DNA of 64,000 bases from an uncultured Bacteroidota bacterium. Lineage in GTDB: Bacteria; Bacteroidota; Bacteroidia; Chitinophagales; Chitinophagaceae. The stretch covers positions 1 to 64,000 of the forward strand of contig CAMLGR010000002.1 of the NCBI GenBank assembly GCA_946479615.1, written 5' to 3'. The position numbers were made by a program, and so were the translations under genes. Position 1 is the stretch's first letter. Each line of letters starts with the position of its first letter. The notes beneath the pieces were generated by a model. The model saw nothing but the letters and a program-made list of their open reading frames with translations, made no database searches and had not been told where the DNA came from. Shown one piece after another: positions 26,214 through 34,280 of the stretch.

Positions 26214-28157
26214 TTGGACTTATCCGTCATCATAGTCAACTATAACGTAAAGCACTTCCTGGAGCAATGCCTCTGTTCGGTGCAAAAAGCGTTTGCCGGT
26301 ATCAGCGGCGAAGTGATCGTGGTGGACAATCAATCCACGGATAACAGCATTGATTATTTAAACCCCAGGTTTCCCACTGTCAATTTTATAGCGAACAACG
26401 AGAACCTGGGATTTGCCAAAGCCTGCAACCAGGGATTAAGCAAGGCCAGGGGAAAATATATCCTGTTCCTCAACCCCGATACCATTATTCCCGAAGAATG
26501 TTTTCAAAAATGTATCGCCTTTTTTGATGCGCATCCCGGGGCCGGGGCTCTCGGAACAAAAATGCTGGATGGCCGCGGTCATTTTTTAAAAGAATCCAAA
26601 CGGTCTTTTCCTTCACCCTTGAGATCCCTGTTCAAACTGTTTGGTTTATCGGCCTTATTTCCGCACTCAAAATTATTTTCTGCATATCACCTGGGTCATC
26701 TGGATGAAAATCAAAATCATGAAGTGGATGTGCTGGCCGGTGCCTTTATGATGATCCGCAGGGAAGTGCTGGATAAGACCGGTGGTTTTGATGAAACATT
26801 TTTTATGTATGGAGAAGATGTTGACCTGAGTTACCGGATACAAGAAGCGGGGTATAAAAATTATTATTATGCCGAAAGCGCCATTCTTCATTTCAAAGGA
26901 GAAAGTACGCGAAAAGGAAGCATGAACTATGTGCGGATGTTTTATAAGGCAATGAGCATTTTTGTAAAAAAACATTATGGTGGCAGCCGCGCCGGAATTT
27001 TTAATGTTTTTATTCACGCTGCTATCTGGGTTCGTGCAGGATTAACAGCTACCGCAAGTTTTATAAGAAAGATAGGATTGCCATTGATCGATGCGGCGCT
27101 GATCCTTCTTTCTTTCTGGCTGATGAAAAATATCTGGAACAATTATGTAAAGACAGATACACAGTATGAGAATAAATTATTGCTGGTTGTTTTGCCCATA
27201 TTCACGTTCATCTATCTTCTTACAGCGTACTATGCGGGTTTATATGACCGGTGGTATAAAAGATCGGAGCTGGTAAGTTCCACGCTGGTTGCCACAGTGG
27301 TTTTATTGGCCGGGTATGCCTTGTTGCCGGAACAGTATCGCTTTTCAAGAGGTATTATTTTGTTCGGTGCATTATTATCTTTTATATTGATCAGTTTGCT
27401 GCGATGGTTATTGATAAGAACGGGTGTGCTATCGGGTTCGGATCCTAAAAATGAACCAGCCAATACACTGGTTATTGGGTCGGCTGATGAATACAAAGAA
27501 GTGGTGGCCGTAATGGGAGAAGCCGGCATGAAAGAAATATTATTGGGCCGTGTAGCGATTAACCAGCAAGACACAAATGTGATCGGTTACTGGCCGGCGA
27601 AAAACACATTGTTTCAAACCATTCCCTACCGTGAAGCTATTTTTTGTGAAGGAGAATTAAGTTTCCGTGATATTATCGATAATCTGAAAGAGGTCGATAA
27701 AAATGCAAAAATAAAAATTCATGCAGCGGGAAGCCATAGTGTGGTAGGCAGCGATTCAAAGGATAGTGCCGGCGAAGCCGTATCAAAAGAAAACGGATTT
27801 AAACTGGCCGATCCTTATAACAAGCGGTTGAAAAGATTGGTGGATGCCGGCATTTCCATAGCGGCGATCATCAGCTTTCCTATACATTTTATCGGGGTAA
27901 AAAAACCATTACGTTTTTTTGCTCATTGTTTCGCTGTATTATTCGCCCAAAAAACATGGGTAGGATATGCAACGACAGAAAAAAATTTACCTGCATTACG
28001 CAAAGGAGTAGTAGCCTGCAATGGCGTTCCGCTTTCTGTTAAGCAGGAATTGCCGTCCGAAAGTCTTCAGATGGTCGATTACTGGTATGCCCGCGACTAC
28101 GAACCTGCTACCGATATCAAACTGGTATGCAAAATGTATCGTAGACTGGGAGAATAG
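26214..28157 (+). CDS. three-part glycosyltransferase: GT2, membrane helices, sugar-transferase-like C-terminus
   Basis: The 647-residue product starts at a TTG (no ATG fits; MDLSVIIVNYNVKHFLEQCL is the expected GT2 start). Residues 1-240 are a GT2 domain of rhamnosyltransferase type (VVDNQSTDNS, FLNPDTII, VLAGAFMMIRREV, MYGEDVDLSYRI). About five membrane helices follow (260-410). Residues 415-530 look like a CoA-binding/Rossmann domain. The C-terminus (about 540-647) resembles a polyprenyl-phosphate sugar-phosphotransferase core (NKRLKRLVDAGISI, KTWVGY, YWYARDYE). So glycan initiation and extension may be fused for surface polysaccharide synthesis. The C-terminal part may be degenerate. Confidence 0.75.
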   Translation: MDLSVIIVNYNVKHFLEQCLCSVQKAFAGISGEVIVVDNQSTDNSIDYLNPRFPTVNFIANNENLGFAKACNQGLSKARGKYILFLNPDTIIPEECFQKCIAFFDAHPGAGALGTKMLDGRGHFLKESKRSFPSPLRSLFKLFGLSALFPHSKLFSAYHLGHLDENQNHEVDVLAGAFMMIRREVLDKTGGFDETFFMYGEDVDLSYRIQEAGYKNYYYAESAILHFKGESTRKGSMNYVRMFYKAMSIFVKKHYGGSRAGIFNVFIHAAIWVRAGLTATASFIRKIGLPLIDAALILLSFWLMKNIWNNYVKTDTQYENKLLLVVLPIFTFIYLLTAYYAGLYDRWYKRSELVSSTLVATVVLLAGYALLPEQYRFSRGIILFGALLSFILISLLRWLLIRTGVLSGSDPKNEPANTLVIGSADEYKEVVAVMGEAGMKEILLGRVAINQQDTNVIGYWPAKNTLFQTIPYREAIFCEGELSFRDIIDNLKEVDKNAKIKIHAAGSHSVVGSDSKDSAGEAVSKENGFKLADPYNKRLKRLVDAGISIAAIISFPIHFIGVKKPLRFFAHCFAVLFAQKTWVGYATTEKNLPALRKGVVACNGVPLSVKQELPSESLQMVDYWYARDYEPATDIKLVCKMYRRLGE

Positions 28158-28330
28158 TTTGCAGCCATCAGTCTTTAAAATTATTGCCGGTATATGGTAT
28201 CGTAACTTTCCGAAACCGGCTGCCGGTTGTAAGATTGAAAAACTGCCAACTGATGATTGTCCTTATATTCGCATTTACAGAAATAAGTTACTTAACTTTA
28301 TAGAAACACCTTCGTTGTTTAAGAATATAC

Positions 28331-29863
28331 ATGGCGACTATTATCGATATTAAATTACCGAAGGCCATTGCTGCCGCATTACGAATTCCTCCAAATGATC
28401 CCCGTCGTCAACAAATACGGGTATTAAAAAAGCTATTGAAAAAAGCAAGGTTCACCGAATTCGGCCAACGCTATCGTTTTGATGAAGCCCTGCTGAGCCG
28501 GCATCCCGCCAAAGCATTCCAGGAGCTGGTCCCCGTTCATGATTATAATAAAATTTATGAAGAATGGTGGAAGAAAACACTGGAAGGTGTACCCGATGTA
28601 ACCTGGCCCGGCAAGATCAAATATTATGCGCTGAGTTCCGGCACATCGGAATCGGCCAGCAAATACATTCCTGTTACCAAAGACTTATTAAGAAGCAATA
28701 CGGTGAACTATATCCGGCAGCTGATCAGTGTTTTTGGATATGAGGATGCCAACCGCAAAGCATTGACCAAGGGATTTTTGATGCTGGGCGGTGCTACTGA
28801 TCTGCAAAAAGGCGAAGCCGGATGGTATGCGGGCGATCTTAGTGGTATTCTTGCCAAGAAAAGACCATTCTGGTTTCAGACATTTTATAAACCCGGCGGT
28901 CGTATCGCAGCTATCAAGGACTGGAACCAAAAGTTGAATGAGATTGTTGAACACGCCAAAGAATGGGATATTGGTTATATCGTTGGCGTACCGGCCTGGT
29001 GCCAGATGTGTATGGAAATGGTAATTGAGCATTACAAAGTGGATAATATACACGAGATCTGGCCCAACTTCGGCGTATTTGTACATGGAGGCGTATCATT
29101 CGAGCCGTATAAAAAAGGATTTGAAAGATTGCTGGGCAAACCGATCGTTTATATAGAAAACTATTTGTCCAGCGAAGGATTTATCGGGTATAAAACAAGG
29201 GAACAGGCCAAAGGAATGCAGCTGATCCTGAACAATAATATCTTCTTCGAGTTTGTTCCGTTTGACGATAAGAATTTTGATAGTGATGGTAAGATCATTG
29301 CCAACCCCGAAGCGAAAATGATTCATGAAGTAGAAACGGGAAAAGAATACGCGTTATTGATGAGTACAAATGCAGGCGCCTGGCGGTACCTGATCGGCGA
29401 TACCCTGAAATTTGTTGACCTGGAAAAAAATGAAGTAGCCATTACCGGTCGCACCAAACATTTTTTGAGTTTGGTAGGCGAACACCTGAGCGTGGAGAAT
29501 ATGAATAAGGCGATTCAGTTGGTGAGCGAAGAATTTAATATCAGTATTCCGGAATACACCGTGGTAGGATTTCCTTACGAGACCTTATTTGCGCATAAAT
29601 GGTATGTGGCGACAGATGACAAGATCGATCCTGATAAATTGCGTAAACGGATTGATGAAAATCTTCGCGCTATCAACGACGATTATGCAACGGAGCGGGA
29701 TAGCGCCTTAAAAGAAGTGTTCCTGGAAGTATTGCCGGAAGAACAATTCATGAAATTCCTGGAACAGAAAGGCAAACTGGGCAGCCAGCATAAATTTCCA
29801 CGGGTCATGAAAGGTAAAATGCTGGAGGACTGGAATAAGTTTTTGAAAGAAGGGAAAATATAG
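28331..29863 (+). CDS. GH3 auxin-responsive-promoter-family protein (acyl-adenylating superfamily)
   Basis: The 510-residue protein matches bacterial GH3-like enzymes, relatives of plant acyl-amido synthetases. It has an ATP-binding YYALSSGTSESASKYIPVT (about 95-113), YENYLSSEGFIGY-like YIENYLSSEGF, and WRYLIGDTLKFVDLEKNEVAITGRTKHFLSLVGEHLS. Such proteins adenylate a carboxylic acid and may join it to an amino acid. The bacterial substrates are unknown. It is cytosolic. Its stop is five bases before the palindrome arm that opens the four-helix element. Confidence 0.82.
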   Translation: MATIIDIKLPKAIAAALRIPPNDPRRQQIRVLKKLLKKARFTEFGQRYRFDEALLSRHPAKAFQELVPVHDYNKIYEEWWKKTLEGVPDVTWPGKIKYYALSSGTSESASKYIPVTKDLLRSNTVNYIRQLISVFGYEDANRKALTKGFLMLGGATDLQKGEAGWYAGDLSGILAKKRPFWFQTFYKPGGRIAAIKDWNQKLNEIVEHAKEWDIGYIVGVPAWCQMCMEMVIEHYKVDNIHEIWPNFGVFVHGGVSFEPYKKGFERLLGKPIVYIENYLSSEGFIGYKTREQAKGMQLILNNNIFFEFVPFDDKNFDSDGKIIANPEAKMIHEVETGKEYALLMSTNAGAWRYLIGDTLKFVDLEKNEVAITGRTKHFLSLVGEHLSVENMNKAIQLVSEEFNISIPEYTVVGFPYETLFAHKWYVATDDKIDPDKLRKRIDENLRAINDDYATERDSALKEVFLEVLPEEQFMKFLEQKGKLGSQHKFPRVMKGKMLEDWNKFLKEGKI

Positions 29864-29868
29864 CAGGC

Positions 29869-30327
29869 AAAGTACGAGATACGAAGTAAGAAGTACGTTA
29901 GATCGGATATTCTTTTTAGATTAAATGGGTTTTATGCTGGAGATAAAACAAAGGACATTCACGTACGCGGTCAGGGTGGCAAAGTTGATAAATGATATGC
30001 CCTATAATCTCGTCAATAAGATATATTTTGGTCAATTGGTACGATGCTCATCATCGATCGGAGCGAATTACAGGGCCGCAAGAAGGGCAAAATCAGATGC
30101 TGATTTTATGCATAAATTAAAAATCACGGAAGAAGAAGCCGACGAAACTATTTACTTTCTGGAACTTCTAAGAGAGTTTAATCATAACTTTAGTGACAGG
30201 ATTACGGAATTGATAAACGAAGGAACAGAAATCCTTAAGATAATTGTATCATCCATTAATACAACACGTGCGAGACTAAGCAACAAGTAGCCATCCAACG
30301 TACTTCTTACTTCGTATTTCGTACTTT
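29869..30327 (+). mobile_element. hairpin-flanked element carrying an intact four-helix-bundle gene (copy 2)
   Basis: Arms 29869-29898 and 30298-30327 are 30-bp inverted repeats with 29 of 30 matches, built on GTACGAAGTAAGAAGTAC and its neighbours. They enclose 399 bp containing one plus-strand gene. The same arm phrase with no cargo forms the palindrome at 9370-9443. The arms begin five bases after the GH3 stop and end eight bases before the LysE start, so almost nothing lies between element and genes. No transposase is present. Confidence 0.75.
29925..30290 (+). CDS. four-helix-bundle protein (23S rRNA intervening-sequence type)
   Basis: The intact 121-residue protein is all helical: QRTFTYAVRVAKLIND, NKIYFGQLVRCSSSIGANYRAARRAKSDADFMHKLKITEEEADETIYFLELL, and a C-terminal helix pair. 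I assign it to TIGR02436/PF05635, proteins encoded in 23S rRNA intervening sequences and related to Avd of diversity-generating retroelements. They pentamerise and bind nucleic acid. No reverse transcriptase is nearby. The second ATG at 29934 (MLEIKQRT) is an equally good start. It lies within 29-of-30-bp inverted arms, in the same orientation as GH3 and LysE. Confidence 0.88.
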   Translation: MGFMLEIKQRTFTYAVRVAKLINDMPYNLVNKIYFGQLVRCSSSIGANYRAARRAKSDADFMHKLKITEEEADETIYFLELLREFNHNFSDRITELINEGTEILKIIVSSINTTRARLSNK

Positions 30328-30335
30328 TTTAGCTC

Positions 30336-30968
30336 ATGCTCGAGGCATTATTGAAAGGACTTACTTTCGGCCTGCTGCTTAGCATCTCGGTAGGGCCCGT
30401 GTTATTTTCCATCATTAAGCAAAGTCTTAACAATGGTCACAAAGGCGGGTTGGCGTTTGTTTTTGGTGTATCTGCGAGTGATATTACCCTTTTGCTGGTA
30501 AGTAATGTATTTACAGAATTATTCAGGAGGCTCAGCGATTATAAAACCGAGATCGGCGTAGGCGGTTGTATTTTTTTGGTATCGCTGGGTGTTTTCTTTC
30601 TTTTCTTCAAGAAAGTAAAAGTAAACGAGGAAGGGAAGCAGGTATTTGTTTTCCGTAAAAGGGATTACCTCAAGATCTTTTTATCGGGGTATCTTATGAA
30701 CACCCTGAACCCTTCGGTTTTTATCTTCTGGATCTATGCTTCTACGGCCGTCATCAACCATACGGTGGAGCAGCGCCTGGCTGTTTTTATCACCTGTCTT
30801 ACCTGGGTACTCAGCACCGATATATTAAAAGTGATGCTGGCGGGTAAGATCCGTAACCGGCTTACTCCACATAATATTCATATACTGAACAGGATCAACG
30901 GGGCTATTTTGATCATATTCGGGTTTGCGCTGATCTGGGGGTTGGTGGTGTATGGAAAGAGGATTTAG
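30336..30968 (+). CDS. LysE-family amino-acid exporter
   Basis: The 210-residue membrane protein has six helices with the LysE/RhtB layout: LKGLTFGLLLSISVGPVLFSIIKQSLNNGHKGG at the N-terminus (GP-containing helix 1 and polar loop), LKIFLSGYLMNTLNPSVFIFW (about 110-130) and a C-terminal helix. It should export amino acids or similar metabolites by proton exchange; the substrate cannot be told. Its start is eight bases after the right arm of the four-helix element, so its own promoter must lie inside that element or it is read through from GH3. Confidence 0.85.
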   Translation: MLEALLKGLTFGLLLSISVGPVLFSIIKQSLNNGHKGGLAFVFGVSASDITLLLVSNVFTELFRRLSDYKTEIGVGGCIFLVSLGVFFLFFKKVKVNEEGKQVFVFRKRDYLKIFLSGYLMNTLNPSVFIFWIYASTAVINHTVEQRLAVFITCLTWVLSTDILKVMLAGKIRNRLTPHNIHILNRINGAILIIFGFALIWGLVVYGKRI

Positions 30969-31091
30969 AATGGGAGGGGGGTAATCTTTTACCATCCGTG
31001 TTCTATTTCATTAACTTCCCGCAGAAAAAAATCCCGCTACTATTTAAACTTTTAACAATTTCCGGCAGCCAAACTGTTGTATGTTTAACCC

Positions 31092-31601
31092 ATGAACCGG
31101 CTGCTTTTTATTTTATTTTTTCTTGGTTTTTCGGCGGCAGCATCTTCTCAAACCGGCTTTTTATTCGTAAAAAAGGGAATTAAAAAGAAAAGAACTTACG
31201 AAGAAGGTGAGCGCATCATGCTGAAGGTAAAAGATGGTACCATTTACAATGGACTGATCACGCTGCTGCTCAATGATACGATCTACCTCAATGGAAGGCC
31301 GATCCCGCGTATCGAAGTGACCGATGTGATACTGGGCCGGCAAAAAAATAAATTTCATATTGATCCCAAAGAAGCTTTATTGATAACAGGCGGAGCCGTC
31401 CTGGTGACCGGAGGTCTTACACTCAGCAAACAGGCAACGTTTAAAGAAGCGCTTACAGCAGCGGTGGCGATTGGATATGGACCATTGGTGCTACAGTATT
31501 TAAAAAGTAAAATCAACTTTAAACGAAGAAAATATCATATCGGGAAAAAGTTCCGGCTACAGGTATTGGAATTCCATTTGCAAAAGCAACGGGCATTCTA
31601 A
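31092..31601 (+). CDS. secreted or envelope protein of unknown function
   Basis: The 169-residue protein begins with a signal peptide (MNRLLFILFFLGFSAAASSQ). A short beta-rich domain follows (about 30-90: RTYEEGERIMLKVKDGTIYNG, NDTIYLNGRPIPRIEVTDVI), then a hydrophobic helix pair (about 97-118) and a basic tail (KINFKRRKYHIGKKF). I do not recognise the family. The upstream spacer 30969-31091 holds only a fragment of the ACACGGAT phrase (CATCCGTGTTCTAT). Its stop is directly followed by a palindrome. Confidence 0.7.
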   Translation: MNRLLFILFFLGFSAAASSQTGFLFVKKGIKKKRTYEEGERIMLKVKDGTIYNGLITLLLNDTIYLNGRPIPRIEVTDVILGRQKNKFHIDPKEALLITGGAVLVTGGLTLSKQATFKEALTAAVAIGYGPLVLQYLKSKINFKRRKYHIGKKFRLQVLEFHLQKQRAF

Positions 31602-31603
31602 AT

Positions 31604-31745
31604 CTCCGCGGTCCTCTGTGGCTCTCTGCGTATAATTCCTTTAAGACTAATTCTATTCATAGGTTCTATAAATGGCTTTAACCCGATGGCTTACTACCAG
31701 AGTTATACGCAGAGAGCCACAAAGGAGACACAGAGGACCGCGGAG
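31604..31745. repeat. intergenic palindrome, CTCCGCGGTCCTCTGTGG family
   Basis: Left arm 31604-31635 and right arm 31703-31745 pair perfectly except for one extra 11-nt phrase (TCTCCTTTGTG) in the right arm. A second copy with the same outer CTCCGCGGTCCTC lies at 54641-54760. The left arm begins two bases after the stop of the 31092 gene. Confidence 0.93.
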
Positions 31746-31791
31746 GGGTGCTATCTTCTTAAACGATTTTATTCTTTATATTGGGCTCTGA

Positions 31792-32523
31792 ATGAAAGCC
31801 AAAACCAAAGAATTTTTTTCGAAGATCTGGAAATGGACAAAAAGGATATTCCTTATTCTTTTCATCGCGCAGTTCGTCTATATCATTTTACTGAAATGGA
31901 TAGATCCTCCTATTACCATGACCCAGTTTGTTAGCTGGATAACCGGTCATGGCCTGAAGCGCGATTACGTCAACTCCGATGAGATTTCTTATAATGCAAG
32001 ACTGGCTGTGATCGCTTCCGAAGACCAATTGTTTACCGATCATAGCGGGTTTGACTGGAAAAGCATTAAGAAGGCGATGAAGTATAACGAGAAAAAACCG
32101 GGTCGCACCCACGGCGCCAGTACGATCAGCCAGCAGGTAGCAAAAAATGTTTTCCTCTGGCAGGGCCGCAGTTGGGTAAGAAAAGGACTGGAAGCATATT
32201 TTACCTTTATGATCGAAAAGATCTGGGGCAAAAAAAGAATACTCGAGGTATACCTGAATGTTATTGAAATGGGCGATGGCATTTTTGGTATTGAAAGAGC
32301 CGCCAATATTTACTTTAATAAACCGGCAAAAAATCTCACCCGACAGGAAGCTGCTATGATAGCCGCCTGCCTCCCTGGTCCCAAATTAAAATTATTCAGG
32401 GTAAAGCCGCCTTCCAAATACATACTGGGAAAATCAAGAAGGATCATGCAGCAAATGGATTTTCTCCAACCCGATCCCGATATACAAAAGGTCATAGGGA
32501 TACAGTCGAAAAAGAAAACATAG
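31792..32523 (+). CDS. mtgA: monofunctional peptidoglycan transglycosylase MtgA
   Basis: The 243-residue GT51 enzyme has an N-terminal membrane anchor (about 17-35) and the GT51 motifs: ASEDQLFTDHSGFDW (catalytic E77), GASTISQQVAKNVFLW, RKGLEAYFTFMIEKIWGKKRILEVYLN and AANIYFNKPAKNLTRQEAA. There is no transpeptidase domain, so it polymerises lipid II glycan strands only. The ATG at 31792 follows the palindrome by 46 bases. Confidence 0.93.
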   Translation: MKAKTKEFFSKIWKWTKRIFLILFIAQFVYIILLKWIDPPITMTQFVSWITGHGLKRDYVNSDEISYNARLAVIASEDQLFTDHSGFDWKSIKKAMKYNEKKPGRTHGASTISQQVAKNVFLWQGRSWVRKGLEAYFTFMIEKIWGKKRILEVYLNVIEMGDGIFGIERAANIYFNKPAKNLTRQEAAMIAACLPGPKLKLFRVKPPSKYILGKSRRIMQQMDFLQPDPDIQKVIGIQSKKKT

Positions 32524-32533
32524 CTTCCATTTC

Positions 32534-33118
32534 TTACTTTTCAATCACTTTGTCAACTGCTGCAATAGCCTTCTGCAACCTTTCATCATAGCCGCCACTG
32601 ATATCTGCCCAGGGTGTGGATTGATTGATCATGATATCCTTATAAATGCTGTATAAAGTCCGTCGCGTTTCCAGATCGGGATATTCGCGCAGCTCATCTT
32701 TTACCCAGGGAAGATCGGTATTACAAAGCAGGTAAAGATCATATTTTCTTTCAACGATCTGGTCCAGGATATAGCGATGGCATTTTCCAAAAACAAATTC
32801 ACACCACACTTTCATTACATACATATCGGTATCGACGAAGAAGGGTGAGTGGTGAGTAGTGAGTGGTGAGCCTGCCAATTGTCGGTTAACCATTGCCCAT
32901 TCACCATCCTCCCCGGCGATCTGCCCTTCTGCAATGGTCAGGAGATTTTCGTAGGTGTAATTCTTTCCATTCTTTATTAAATATTCACGGGCATATTCCG
33001 GGCACCAGCTGGTGCCATAATGAGTTGCGAGTTGTTGCGCCAATACGCTTTTGCCGGTGCTTTCGGGCCCTATTACAACGATTTTTTTAATCATAGCCTG
33101 GTTGGTCATATCACTCAT
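32534..33118 (-). CDS. NadR-like AAA/ribosylnicotinamide kinase protein with a palindrome-derived insert
   Basis: About 194 residues, with Walker A GPESTGKS at the N-terminus, WCPEYAREYL, FVDTDMYVMKVWCEFVFG, and CNTDLPWVKDELREYPD. This matches the C-terminal kinase part of NadR-type proteins that phosphorylate nicotinamide riboside. Co-occurrence with pnuC (33622) supports that role. Between GQIAGE and FFVDTDM, where relatives have a short link, lie about 22 residues (DGEWAMVNRQL...TTHHSP) encoded by 32843-32909, a palindromic repeat in frame. Start could also be the ATG at 33094 (MIKKIVVIGPE). Confidence 0.82.
   Translation of the reverse strand: MSDMTNQAMIKKIVVIGPESTGKSVLAQQLATHYGTSWCPEYAREYLIKNGKNYTYENLLTIAEGQIAGEDGEWAMVNRQLAGSPLTTHHSPFFVDTDMYVMKVWCEFVFGKCHRYILDQIVERKYDLYLLCNTDLPWVKDELREYPDLETRRTLYSIYKDIMINQSTPWADISGGYDERLQKAIAAVDKVIEK
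32843..32909. repeat. in-frame palindromic repeat inside the NadR-like gene (GGTGAGTGGTGA family)
   Basis: Plus-strand 32843-32869 consists of GTGAGTG/GTGAGTA phrases. Plus-strand 32889-32909 (ACCATTGCCCATTCACCATCC) is its degenerate inverted partner. The span is close to 66 bases, so the reading frame is kept. A related single arm forms the end of xdhB at 37489-37515. Confidence 0.75.
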
Positions 33119-33185
33119 CAAACAAATTGATCCTGTGTTTTGTTATAGTAATGATATTGATTTTTTCACGTTTAAAAAAACAAAC

Positions 33186-33587
33186 ATGTACTACAATCAG
33201 TCAACTGCCGCAAAAGGCAGTTATCCAGGAAGCAGGGGCCGGCACCTGCTCATCCGTTCCATGCAAAGAGCAGCCGTGAACATTTACAAAACAGAAACCA
33301 GTTTTGAAATGCTGGTGTTTGCACCCGGTCGTATCAAAGAGAATTTTAACCTGGGTGTAAAAGGAAATGAATTGACGATCACCTACACACCTCCTGAAGG
33401 ATTTCCCAAATTCGATTGGGTGCAACGGGAATATAGTCGTGGTGGTTTCGTCAGAACTTTTACATTGGATGATAGCATCGACACTACTAAGATCAGTGCG
33501 AAGTATGCTGATGGGGTGTTGCAGGTGAGTTTGCCACTGATACCGGGCAAAGAAGCCAGCCGTGAGCAGGAGATCCCTGTCAATTAA
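33186..33587 (+). CDS. Hsp20/alpha-crystallin-type small heat-shock protein
   Basis: From the ATG at 33186 the product is 133 residues. Upstream codons in frame belong to the divergent spacer. The alpha-crystallin domain is visible: YKTETSFEMLVFAPGRIKENFNLGVKGNELTITY, REYSRGGFVRTFTLDDSIDTTKISAKYADGVLQVSLPLIPG. The usual A-x-x-x-n-G-v-L signature is present as AKYADGVLQV. It holds unfolding proteins in the cytosol. It ends at a shared bidirectional terminator. Confidence 0.85.
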   Translation: MYYNQSTAAKGSYPGSRGRHLLIRSMQRAAVNIYKTETSFEMLVFAPGRIKENFNLGVKGNELTITYTPPEGFPKFDWVQREYSRGGFVRTFTLDDSIDTTKISAKYADGVLQVSLPLIPGKEASREQEIPVN

Positions 33588-33610
33588 TAATGGTTAAGTG
33601 CGATCTGTCA

Positions 33611-33643
33611 AAGGCGGTGACCTATTGGTTGCCGCCTTTTTTT
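33611..33643. terminator. bidirectional terminator between hsp20 and pnuC
   Basis: The 12-bp stem AAGGCGGTGACC/GGTTGCCGCCTT, with two wobble pairs and a TATT loop, is followed by eight T on the plus strand. It overlaps the last codons of pnuC. Confidence 0.8.
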
Positions 33644-34254
33644 GCTCTTTTTCTCCATTCCATCAAACCAAAGACAGCCATCACCAATAGCACGACATAA
33701 TAAACACTGGTAAATACAAGTCCTTTTACAAAATACAAAGGAATAGACGCAACATTCGTAGCGATCCACCAATACCAGCTTTCTACTTTTTTTCTCGTCA
33801 TCAGCCACATACCGGTGAACGCTGTAGCAGAGGCAAATGCATCGGCCCAGGGAATGGCACCTTCAAAAAATTGTTGCTTGAGATAAGTGAGCGCAACGTA
33901 AAGCGTTATATAAAAGAAAAGAAAAAATCCAAGCTGGTACAGCCACATTTTATTATCGGAATAACTGATCTGTAAAACTTTTTCTTCTGTCCGGGTTTTC
34001 TTCAGCCACATATACCAGCCATAAAAACTCATAATGGAATAATAGGTGTTCACGCTTGCTTCGCCGGGCAAATGATATTTAAAGCTGAGAAAAATATAGA
34101 TCAGCGTATTGATCAGCCCGACAGGATATACCCAGATATTTTCAATACGACTAAACCATACACTCGCGATACCGGCGAATACGGCAATGTATTCAAGCCA
34201 GGTGGTGTGGCGCATGCCTTCTAAGAACTGCTGAAGTATTTCGGTAAAGGACAA
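33622..34254 (-). CDS. pnuC: nicotinamide riboside/mononucleotide transporter PnuC
   Basis: The 210-residue membrane protein has seven helices and the PnuC landmarks EYIAVFAGIASVWFSRIENIWVYPVGLINTLIYIF, YYSIMSFYGWYMW and SWYWWIATNVASIPLYFVKGLVFTSVYYVVLL. It imports nicotinamide riboside, which the NadR-like protein at 32534 can trap by phosphorylation. Together with nadA this gives both de novo and salvage NAD supply. The start used is a TTG at 34254; the ATG at 34215 is an alternative that would shorten the N-terminal amphipathic part. Confidence 0.9.
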   Translation of the reverse strand: MSFTEILQQFLEGMRHTTWLEYIAVFAGIASVWFSRIENIWVYPVGLINTLIYIFLSFKYHLPGEASVNTYYSIMSFYGWYMWLKKTRTEEKVLQISYSDNKMWLYQLGFFLFFYITLYVALTYLKQQFFEGAIPWADAFASATAFTGMWLMTRKKVESWYWWIATNVASIPLYFVKGLVFTSVYYVVLLVMAVFGLMEWRKRAKKGGNQ

Positions 34255-34280
34255 ATGTTATTGTTTAATGGTAAATGATA

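Noticed and set aside
29925..30290. Diversity-generating retroelement (Avd-type accessory protein)
   Set aside because: No reverse transcriptase, template repeat or variable-repeat gene is visible near either four-helix gene.
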